Assembly (NCBI GenBank): GCA_958296025.1
Contig: OY282430.1
Span: 2,790,001 to 2,854,000 of the forward strand
Direction of reading: 5' to 3'
Source of the DNA: an uncultured Pseudomonadales bacterium
Lineage (GTDB): Bacteria; Pseudomonadota; Gammaproteobacteria; Pseudomonadales; Azotimanducaceae
DNA: 64,000 nt
Shown here: in pieces, positions 53,455-60,623 of the stretch
Layout: each line of letters begins with the position of its first letter
How positions within the stretch are numbered: position 1 is the stretch's first letter
Translations under genes and position numbers: made by a program
Notes under the pieces: generated by a model
Seen by the model: only the letters and a program-made list of their open reading frames with translations
What the model was told of the DNA's origin: nothing
The model's database searches: none

Positions 53455-56416
53455 GGTCGTTCTCCACGGTGCCGGCGACGAGGCGGGCGGCGGCGGCGTC
53501 TTGTTGCCAATGGTCCATTTCCAAGGCTGCGAGGTAGCGTAGCACAGCGGCGAGGGCTTCGCGTTGCGGCCAGTAGTTGGGGAGTTCGGTGCGCAGCCAG
53601 GTGAGGCTTTCCGCCGTGTCGCCCGTCTCGGCGGCCCACCAGACGGCGTAGAGGGCGTGGCGGACTAGGCTGCCGCCGCGCTTGAATTCGGAGGCGGTCT
53701 TCAGGCGGGTTTGGTTGGCCTTGCCAGTGTGCAGCAGGTGGCGGTAGTCCTGGACGCCGAACCCCCGGGCGAACTCCTGATAGACGCCGGAGCGAAAGTC
53801 GCCGTGGCGTTCGATGTCCAAGCCCTTGAGGTAGAGCTTTTCCTCCGGGGCGAGGGACCGCCAGACGTGGTCGGGCAGGCTGTCCGGGATGAGGAAGTTG
53901 CTGTCGGTGCGCACGGCGTCGGCGATGATCTTCTCGATGGGGTTGAGTTCGCCGCGCCTGCGTTCCCGGGAGAGTTGGTAGGCAATGTCCACGTCCTCGA
54001 TGGCGCCGTATTGAGTGAGCACCCGCAGCGCCGCGGCGTAGGCGGCGAGCTGGTAGTCGGCGTCGGAGAAGTTGGGGTCGTCACGGTCGTCGAGTTCGAG
54101 CATGGATTGGAGCTGACCTTCCACTTCAACTTCCACTTCGGGGACGATTTCGTCCAAGAACGCCGTTTCACTGGAGGTTTGCTTGCGCAACACCATGAGT
54201 ACAGTGCCTTGAACGTAGTTGCCTTCCTTTACGCCAAAAGGCGTTTCCGTAGCGACGGTCCAGGCCGCGGTGACGCGGAGTCCCGCGGCCCATAGAATCA
54301 GGGTCAGGTCCGCCCAGATTGCCGCGTCCTGGTGGGTGAACATCACCACTTGCACACCGTTTTCCGGCATGTGCGCGGCTAGGTTTCGGTAGCTCTCCAC
54401 CATTGAGCGATGGAAAGCCGCACCTGTGCCTTGAACGGCCAAGGCACGTTTGCTATCTGTGTAGCCGCGTGGGAACAACTCCAGCAGTCTCTTTCCACAC
54501 CATGCCAGGAAGAATTCGGAAAGCTCGTGGTAGTTGATCGCGTCGGCGTAGGGGGGGTCCGTAATCCAGATGTCGGCCTTGTTGGCGACGTTGCGAGCGT
54601 CCATTGGTAACACTTGTCCGCTGCCCCCTACTTGGGTGTCGTGCTGTCTGATGTACCATGAGTCGACCAACGTGAGGACGCCACGACTGCCGAACGTCAC
54701 AAGAGTGTTCAAAGCCTGATTGCTGAAAGTCTGTATCACTTTTTCGCCAGCTCGGTCAGGCCACCACCGCGACAGCTTGCTGTTCCAGTCCGCTACCCGC
54801 CCTAGCCCGAGCAAACATGCGGCCTTCGCTTCGATAGGCAGGTTGGACGCTGCCGATGTCTCTGCCAACGCGCCATGCACCAATAGCTGCCGCGGCCTGA
54901 ACAGATGATGCCAATACGTCCATCCTCGCGTTCGGACCGGCTCATCGGTCTTGTGGCCCGGCGTGATCGACCGGCTTGGGATGCAGCCCTTCGCCTGCCA
55001 CCCAGCAAAACGTTCCTGCAGCAAGGCAAGCGCCCGGGCTTCCCGCTGCAAGTCGGCGTCGCCAACGCTGCGGTACTCGGCTGGCGCTTTCTCTCCCGGC
55101 GAACGCCAGCGCACGCAGTAGAGCCTTTCCTGAAACACGTCCTGCGGGCGCGGCACCAAGTCGTCATTCCGCCACTGCCGCAGCCCGTAGCCGCGTCCGC
55201 CGCCGCCGCGCTGATCGCCGCGAATGGCGGCCATCGGCGTCGAAGCCTGACAATTCGGGCACTCCAGCCGCGAGTTCCGCACGGTGCCGGCGTTGCGGGC
55301 TGTCGTCAGCGCCTCCCGGCTTTGACCGGAGTGAATGCCGATGGCAAAGCGCTTCTTGCCCTGTTCCGGCGTTAGCTTTGCGAGGGTGTGCGTCTTTTCA
55401 CCGATCACCCAGCTTGGCGCCAAGGGAACTTGCCAGCCGCATTCCGGGCAGATGGTTTCCGTGCAATATAGAAAGGCGTCCGCTCGCCAGCCGTCTTCGT
55501 CATGTTCGATGCCCCACTCCGTCACCTGCCGGTCCACGGCCTCGAACACGGCGGTTTGCGCCTCGCGCACTTGCTGCGCCACCGCCTTGCCGCCGCCAAC
55601 GATGTTCAACGCGCCCCAAGTGAGCAGCGCAGCCACCGGGTTCAGGTCCGAACCGTACGCCTCGCAGCCGATGCGGGCCGCCTCAAAGGGAACGCTGCCG
55701 CCGCCGCAGAAGGCGTCCCCCACCCGCGGGATGCGCCCGAAACGCCGCTTGCCCAACTCCCGCACCAACTCCGGCAGGCTGGCGGCGCTTGTGCCTAGAT
55801 GCGCATTGATGGCCTTCCAGGCTTCCGGCGAAGGCCCATCCAGATGCTCCGGCCGGCTGCACCAACGGAGCTTCTCGTCATAACTCATGCGGTCAAAGAC
55901 AAGCTGCTGCAACCGTTGCCGCCCTTCGGCCTTCGTGCCTTGCTTGAGCTTAGGCCGGTCAGGCGCCGAACTTGAAGCAAACCACTCGTTTCGTTCCTCC
56001 GGCGACAGCCGCCCGCGTACTTCCTTGAGCGGAATGTTGCCTTTCTTGCGCCGCCGCAAGCCATCCTCGTCCATCGTGAGCAGCGCCAGAAACACCTCCC
56101 GGTCCCTGCGCGGATCGTTCGAGGCCGGCATCAGCAGACCCAAGATCGCGGCCCGCACCAAAACCAGCGGCTTGCGCCCCCACCACTTGCCAAGCCCTGT
56201 CAACGTCTGGCTGTAGTTGGCCTTGCGCTCCTTGTAGCTCTCCTTGGAAAGGCGCGAGACGGGGAACTGCGTCTCAATGAAGGTTGGGGCATCGGTCGGT
56301 GCGTTGCCTGACACACGGCCACGCAAAGCGGCTGCATCGGCAACTTGCAACGCCACGGCTAAGTCCCCGCCCAAGGCGGTGCGTCGGCTGCTCCATGTCG
56401 GTTTCTCAACCGCCAT
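53447..56416 (-). CDS. DUF1156 DNA methylase (anti-phage associated)
   Basis: 989 residues. It begins with the DUF1156 block (IETQFPVSRLSKESYKERKANYS, GLGKWWGRKPLVLVRA), then an AdoMet-binding region (AFCGGGSVPFEAARIGCEAYGSDLNPVAA), two CxxC-type zinc clusters (ICPECGW, LECPNCQ) and the catalytic DPPY in DPPYADAINYHELSEFFLAW, as in N6-adenine or N4-cytosine methylases. The C-terminal 140 residues form a separate domain repeated in the next gene. ATG 56416 has AGGAGG upstream but overlaps DUF5131 by 58 bases; GTG 56356 would avoid the overlap. Probably the modification component of a phage-defence system. Confidence 0.88.
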   Translation of the reverse strand: MAVEKPTWSSRRTALGGDLAVALQVADAAALRGRVSGNAPTDAPTFIETQFPVSRLSKESYKERKANYSQTLTGLGKWWGRKPLVLVRAAILGLLMPASNDPRRDREVFLALLTMDEDGLRRRKKGNIPLKEVRGRLSPEERNEWFASSSAPDRPKLKQGTKAEGRQRLQQLVFDRMSYDEKLRWCSRPEHLDGPSPEAWKAINAHLGTSAASLPELVRELGKRRFGRIPRVGDAFCGGGSVPFEAARIGCEAYGSDLNPVAALLTWGALNIVGGGKAVAQQVREAQTAVFEAVDRQVTEWGIEHDEDGWRADAFLYCTETICPECGWQVPLAPSWVIGEKTHTLAKLTPEQGKKRFAIGIHSGQSREALTTARNAGTVRNSRLECPNCQASTPMAAIRGDQRGGGGRGYGLRQWRNDDLVPRPQDVFQERLYCVRWRSPGEKAPAEYRSVGDADLQREARALALLQERFAGWQAKGCIPSRSITPGHKTDEPVRTRGWTYWHHLFRPRQLLVHGALAETSAASNLPIEAKAACLLGLGRVADWNSKLSRWWPDRAGEKVIQTFSNQALNTLVTFGSRGVLTLVDSWYIRQHDTQVGGSGQVLPMDARNVANKADIWITDPPYADAINYHELSEFFLAWCGKRLLELFPRGYTDSKRALAVQGTGAAFHRSMVESYRNLAAHMPENGVQVVMFTHQDAAIWADLTLILWAAGLRVTAAWTVATETPFGVKEGNYVQGTVLMVLRKQTSSETAFLDEIVPEVEVEVEGQLQSMLELDDRDDPNFSDADYQLAAYAAALRVLTQYGAIEDVDIAYQLSRERRRGELNPIEKIIADAVRTDSNFLIPDSLPDHVWRSLAPEEKLYLKGLDIERHGDFRSGVYQEFARGFGVQDYRHLLHTGKANQTRLKTASEFKRGGSLVRHALYAVWWAAETGDTAESLTWLRTELPNYWPQREALAAVLRYLAALEMDHWQQDAAAARLVAGTVENDHV

Positions 56417-57153
56417 TGGCTGTCACGCCCTCCTGCAGGGGGATATCCCAACCATTTCCACCCATCCAATATGCTCCTACTGGACTTCGGCGTCTTTCCG
56501 CCCCACTGCCTGAACGAGAATGCCGCGCTTTGAGCTTGGCATTGGTCACGGACATCACTCAGCCACTTCACGTCCACCGTCCGGACACCAGGGCCGCTTT
56601 CGCTGTCGGCGATCACCCAATGGATGCCGCTCAGATCAACTGCGCCGACAGGACCGAGCAGCGGCTCGAGGGACGCAAAGCGCACTGCCGCATTCGTCTG
56701 CTTCAGGTGCCGCAGGCGGCTTAGCGTGGAGACGTCCTCAATGGAGACGCCAAGCCAGATGTGGGGTGGCGCGGACCCATTCGCGTAGCGTTGGCTTACG
56801 AAGCTCCGCATCAGGGAGCTGCGCTTGGTGGGCACTTGGTTGGTGCGCCAGTCCGCCTGTTCCATCGCGCTGAACACGCGGCCTATGTACTCCGTGGGGA
56901 TGTCCTTGTGGAACAGGTCGCTCATGGAGTTCACGAAGATGAGCCGCGGCCGCCGCCAGCGCTCGGGCTGGCCTAGGCGCTCCGGGCGCAAGGTGAGGTC
57001 GAAGCCCTGCTCAAAGGGGTGGCCCGGCACACCGCGGAAGCGCTCCGAGAAGCGTTCGGTGTAGCAGTGGTCGCATCCGGCGCTTAGCTTGGAACACCCG
57101 GTGACCGGGTTCCAGGAGGCGTTGGTCCACTCAATGGCGCTGTGGTCGGACAT
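56359..57153 (-). CDS. DUF5131 (phage Gp37/Gp68-like) radical SAM-type protein
   Basis: 264 residues. The N-terminus (IEWTNASWNPVTGC) and CSKLSAGCDHCYTERF carry three spaced cysteines (C-x6-C-x2-C in this copy), as in the radical-SAM-like DUF5131 family; LIFVNSMSDLFHKDIP and IADSESGPGVRTVDVKW are also conserved. The length is normal. The function is unknown; family members occur in phages and in defence loci. It is the first gene after the toxin-antitoxin insertion and overlaps the methylase gene by 58 bases. Confidence 0.83.
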   Translation of the reverse strand: MSDHSAIEWTNASWNPVTGCSKLSAGCDHCYTERFSERFRGVPGHPFEQGFDLTLRPERLGQPERWRRPRLIFVNSMSDLFHKDIPTEYIGRVFSAMEQADWRTNQVPTKRSSLMRSFVSQRYANGSAPPHIWLGVSIEDVSTLSRLRHLKQTNAAVRFASLEPLLGPVGAVDLSGIHWVIADSESGPGVRTVDVKWLSDVRDQCQAQSAAFSFRQWGGKTPKSSRSILDGWKWLGYPPAGGRDSQWRLRNRHGAADAPPWAGT

Positions 57154-57822
57154 GTCTTGTCACTAGCATAAGGTGGAAGGATTGTACATAAATACAGTTT
57201 GTTGGGCGAAAGCGCAATACCAGCTCAATGGGGCGATCTTAAAGCAGTTTTTGGCGTTGGCTCTCTTCCCCTAAATTCTCGCCGTCTAGGGCAAAAGCCG
57301 AATCAGAATTTACTCCAATTAAATCAATAGGTTGAAAAAATTGTGGAGTGTTCCCGGCAGTGCCTTGACGGACAAGGGCAATCCATTCACAATTCCTTCT
57401 GTCGCCAGACAGAAACCTTGGGGATTTCATGGGAATCAGGGACACAATCAAGTACGATCTTGTCGTAGATGCGGTCGTCTATCGGGGCGTTACCAGCGCT
57501 TTGCAGCGCCGGGAGGCTGAGCACCACGTCCTCTGTTCGAATGGCCATGTAGGGCAGATGGGGCGGCGGTCCACCCGTGCCCACGCGGTGACATGGGCGG
57601 CAAAATACGGGCGGCAAAGCCCCGGTTCCGCAAGCTACGGTGAACGCCTTGGTTGAATGGATAGATTCTTCTGCGAAACGGGGTCGTGAGCCAATCCCTC
57701 TTGCCGACGGCCGGACTCCTGTTGGGCGCTGGATTTACCCGCGCATTCGTTCCAGACCCGCTGCCGCGTTGACCTCATCGCTTATAGTGGGGTCAAGCTA
57801 GCTGCTTAAGGAGGCTGAGAGT
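57154..57822. other. AT-richer non-coding stretch with decayed reading frames
   Basis: About 670 bases between divergent genes. It is less GC-rich than the flanks. Two overlapping minus-strand frames (57239-57451 and 57387-57617) might be pieces of one broken gene, but neither resembles a family I know. The last 30 bases hold the AAGGAGG ribosome site (57808-57814) of the next gene. Confidence 0.4.
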
Positions 57823-58209
57823 TTGGTTTCCGCAACAGACAAACTGAAACTAGCCAAGCGACATCTTGAGCGCATCCAAGCCGCTTGTTGGAAGGATCCG
57901 GTCGATTGGGCCGATTTTTCGATCTATGGATTCTATGCTTTGGAAGCCGCCGTCGACGCCGCTTGCCTGCACTACGGCACCATCATCGAGAAAAGGCATC
58001 CCGCTAGGGCTGCTGCCGCAGAAAAACTGGCGGTTGAGCACCAGCTTGAGGATGTTGCAGGCTTGCTTTTTGACCTCAATGAACTCCGCAAAAGTGTCAG
58101 CTACGGGGATGTTGAAGGCCCTGAACTAGCAGCAGAGGAAACGGCCGGCAGAATTGAATCATATATCAACGCGGTCGCAAACCTCATCGAAAGCGGCAAT
58201 TCATCGTGA
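57823..58209 (+). CDS. HEPN-like partner of a minimal nucleotidyltransferase
   Basis: 128 residues from TTG 57823, supported by AAGGAGG eight bases upstream. All-helical small protein (LKLAKRHLERIQAACW, FSIYGFYALEAAVDAACLHYG, VAGLLFDLNELRKSVSYGD). The size, helical pattern and overlap with a nucleotidyltransferase gene fit a HEPN/MNT toxin-antitoxin pair, but the canonical R-x4-6-H ribonuclease motif is not visible, so it could be a substrate-binding rather than a toxic HEPN. The stop overlaps the next start (GTGA). Confidence 0.6.
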   Translation: MVSATDKLKLAKRHLERIQAACWKDPVDWADFSIYGFYALEAAVDAACLHYGTIIEKRHPARAAAAEKLAVEHQLEDVAGLLFDLNELRKSVSYGDVEGPELAAEETAGRIESYINAVANLIESGNSS

Positions 58210-58868
58210 CCATGAAGTCTCTGGGAACTGCAATACTCAGGTGGCCCACGGCCCGTTCCAGGGTATGGCTCACTGCATTCCTAGAGCGGGTGCGGAGAGA
58301 TCCAAATGTGGTCTCGGTCGTAGCCATCGGATCTTCCGTGCGGCCCGGGGTCGCTTCGGAAGATCTTGACGTGATCGTTATTTGCCGCGATGCAAATGCA
58401 TTAGTGGAAAAAGCACCAATGGAGATCGATCTCCGCAAAGTAAATTTTGATTGCGTTGAAGAGAAAGTGGAGAACGGACACGACTTAGTGTCTTGGGCGG
58501 TGCGTTTCGGCCAACCGTTGCTGGACAACGGACGTGCGTGGGAGGATATCGTTCATCGTTGGAGAAGTCGTCTGCCTCTCCCTGACCCCAAGGTCTCCAT
58601 GGACCGCGCCAAGGCCATGCGTAAGCGGATGGAGGAAATGCGCGACATTGGCGATGAGGATGCGTTCGCCGACCTGCAAGTCTCCTATCTGACACACCGA
58701 GCTAGAGCTTGCTTGGCGAAAGCCGGGGTGTATCCTCAATCTCGCCCTGAACTTCCTTGTCAGCTTAGAAAGCTGGGAGAACTCCAGCTTGCCGGGGAGC
58801 TAGAGGCTATTTTATCGGAGAGGGAAAATGGCGCCGCAATCGGATTGGGTGTCGAAGGAAACGCATGA
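58206..58868 (+). CDS. Minimal nucleotidyltransferase (MNT) domain protein
   Basis: 220 residues from GTG 58206 or ATG 58212. The polymerase-beta motif is AIGSSVRPGVASEDLDVIVI (GS followed by D-x-D at about 53-55), with a further acidic residue in MEIDLRKV. A helical C-terminal half (about 120-210) looks like a fused HEPN-type bundle (LQVSYLTHRARACLAKAGVYP). In HEPN/MNT modules the MNT often inactivates the HEPN toxin by AMPylation. It is opposite in orientation to the defence genes around it. Confidence 0.7.
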   Translation: MTMKSLGTAILRWPTARSRVWLTAFLERVRRDPNVVSVVAIGSSVRPGVASEDLDVIVICRDANALVEKAPMEIDLRKVNFDCVEEKVENGHDLVSWAVRFGQPLLDNGRAWEDIVHRWRSRLPLPDPKVSMDRAKAMRKRMEEMRDIGDEDAFADLQVSYLTHRARACLAKAGVYPQSRPELPCQLRKLGELQLAGELEAILSERENGAAIGLGVEGNA

Positions 58869-59205
58869 CCGTTATTGTTTGAAAAAAAGTACCCGAAGCG
58901 CATTGTCGGTCCATTTCGCCTGATGCCTGAAAAGCAAATCGTTCAGCGGCGGCGGGATCTGCGGTTGCTTCATGCTCTCTGACCCCTTAGTGGGTTTATC
59001 AATTTACAGATTATTGATGAACAATGATACAAGTTCATCAGTTTTTATCAAGATACAGTATTTTGATAGATCGACTTCGGTCGGCGTGTCGGAATGCATC
59101 CGGTGCGAAGCGTCCGACTGCGGTCAGCATTGCGCCCTCAAAATGATGGCAACCCCTATTTCCAGAGGCGTCCGTCGATTGCAAGGGCTTCGGGCGCAAG
59201 AATAC
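58869..59205. other. AT-rich junction region
   Basis: 337 bases with no convincing gene. Bases 58990-59070 are clearly AT-rich. It joins the MNT gene to the truncated RES toxin and is probably the breakpoint where the toxin's 3' part was lost. Confidence 0.45.
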
Positions 59206-59382
59206 TCATGGGCCAAGGTCATGCACCAAAATTTCGAGCAAGGCCAAGGCAGTGGAACTGGAGGCGTACACGGCTGGATGGCCCGGAGGAGTCCAGCGTC
59301 CACCAACCCGCAACGCACCTTCGCCAGAAAAGGCGCCGTCGGTAAACTTCGGCAGGGTAAGGCGGTAGATGCGCAACGGCAT
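59206..59382 (-). pseudogene. Truncated RES-domain toxin
   Basis: Starts ATG 59382, 9 bases after the antitoxin stop, with AAGG upstream. It encodes 58 residues beginning MPLRIYRLTLPKFTDGAFSG, then GGRWTPPGHPAVYA and TALALLEILVH, which is the N-terminal third of a RES toxin (normally about 150 residues), and stops at TGA 59206-59208. Neither the following bases nor other frames continue the family, so the rest is deleted or replaced. RES toxins degrade NAD+; this remnant should be inactive. Confidence 0.75.
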
Positions 59383-59391
59383 CAATTGGCC

Positions 59392-59799
59392 TTAGCTGTA
59401 AACGCCGAATTCGAGACGGGTGAGAATGTTGTCCACTTCGTGAACGTCGGCGTCCGTGTCCAGCATGGACAGTGGCGCCTCGCCGAAGAGGGCGGGGTTC
59501 GGCGCTGCAAACCAAGCCGCCCCGCCTTTGGCGTGCTCAAACACCGCCTTGGCGTGCTCAAAGACCCGCCAGGCCCGTACCAATCGATCGGATTCCACTG
59601 GGGAAAGGACAGCCTCAGGCGCCTCAGTGCGCACCCGGCTCCACTTACGCGGAGAAACGCCGATGACTTGGGCAAACTTCGCCACAGGGATGGACCAAGT
59701 TTGCATCACTTCAACGGCGTCGGCCACGGATACGCCCTGCCGAGCGCGGGCAACAAGGGTTAAGGTGTCGGTCCCGGATTGAATGGCGGAGGCTGACAT
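59392..59799 (-). CDS. Xre/MbcA/ParS-type antitoxin
   Basis: 135 residues. The central part (IPVAKFAQVIGVSPRKWSRVR, VLSPVESDRLVRAWRVFEHAK) is the Xre-like helix-turn-helix of the ParS/Xre antitoxins, and the C-terminal WFAAPNPALFGEAPLSMLDTDADVHEVDNILTRLE region is their toxin-binding DUF2384 domain, ending GVYS. A 10-residue internal duplication (AWRVFEHAKAVFEHAK) is present. It normally neutralises a downstream RES toxin; that gene is truncated here. Confidence 0.85.
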   Translation of the reverse strand: MSASAIQSGTDTLTLVARARQGVSVADAVEVMQTWSIPVAKFAQVIGVSPRKWSRVRTEAPEAVLSPVESDRLVRAWRVFEHAKAVFEHAKGGAAWFAAPNPALFGEAPLSMLDTDADVHEVDNILTRLEFGVYS

Positions 59800-59954
59800 G
59801 GCTTCTCCACGAAATCAGTCTTGTGTCGCATAGTATAAGACATTTGTCCTGTTTTCTGATCTCGCCGCCAGACAATTGCCGCAACGCCCTTTTTGCCGCG
59901 GCGCTTGACATCGTCGCCCTAGCTCTCTAGTTGGTCACCAAGGCCACGCCGGCG

Positions 59955-60623
59955 TCATTCGGCCATTCGCCGGTCGAGCGCTTGCTCGGTGTGGGGCGCA
60001 GCCGTTGACCGGCTAGGACGGCCGTTCTGCACCCGTCCATCCGCCGCCACCAGCCGGAATATCTCCCTTTGCCGCTCCTGGCGGTCGCCGCTGACCGGGT
60101 TCTCGGTCAGCGCGAAGCGCACCGCCTTGCGCCAGCCTTTGTTTTTGCCGTGCAGGGCGTGGCCGGTGGCGGCGTTGGTCATGGTGAACAGCCACCAGCG
60201 CTCTTCCGGGGCCAACCCTAGCCAATTCTTCACCGCCGCGGGAATGAGTGCGGGGTCGGCGTCCTCCACGGCCCAAGCGAGCAGGGTCAGTTCCTTGCCA
60301 AGCAGACGGGCGACGGGATTGGCCCCTCGCTTCCAACGGCCTGACGGCAACCCTTGCTTTCTGAGGCGGCGGTTGAATTCAACGCGCACCTCTTCGGCAA
60401 TCGCCGTCCACTTGGGGCGCGGCAGCACCACCCGCGACTTGGCGTCTTGTTGGCCCACGCCCAAGGCGGGCGAGGCGTCGTCCGCGTTCGGGCCGAAGGC
60501 GAGGTGCTCCGCAATCAGCACACTCCCGCGGTTCCCGCCCGGCACCGTCACTACGAAATGGTGTTCGGATTCCTGCGGTTGAAACCCGAACCCCAGCGGC
60601 TTGGCGCGGCGCACTGCGGTCAC
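59955..60623 (-). CDS. DUF3780 protein (anti-phage associated)
   Basis: 222 residues from GTG 60623, overlapping the DUF499 stop (GTGA), so translationally coupled to it. Conserved blocks: GFGFQPQESEHHFVVTVPGG, PKWTAIAEEVRVEFNRRLR, PSGRWKRGANPVARLLGKEL and LAPEERWWLFTMTNAATG. This matches DUF3780, a family found with DUF499 and DUF1156 genes in phage-defence loci; its function is unknown. The C-terminal 30 residues are low complexity. Confidence 0.83.
   Translation of the reverse strand: MTAVRRAKPLGFGFQPQESEHHFVVTVPGGNRGSVLIAEHLAFGPNADDASPALGVGQQDAKSRVVLPRPKWTAIAEEVRVEFNRRLRKQGLPSGRWKRGANPVARLLGKELTLLAWAVEDADPALIPAAVKNWLGLAPEERWWLFTMTNAATGHALHGKNKGWRKAVRFALTENPVSGDRQERQREIFRLVAADGRVQNGRPSRSTAAPHTEQALDRRMAE

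Noticed and set aside
59124-59205. Continuation of the RES toxin in another frame
   Set aside because: The frames beyond the stop read ARSPCNRRTPLEIG or LRPKPLQSTDASG, which do not resemble the middle of a RES domain.
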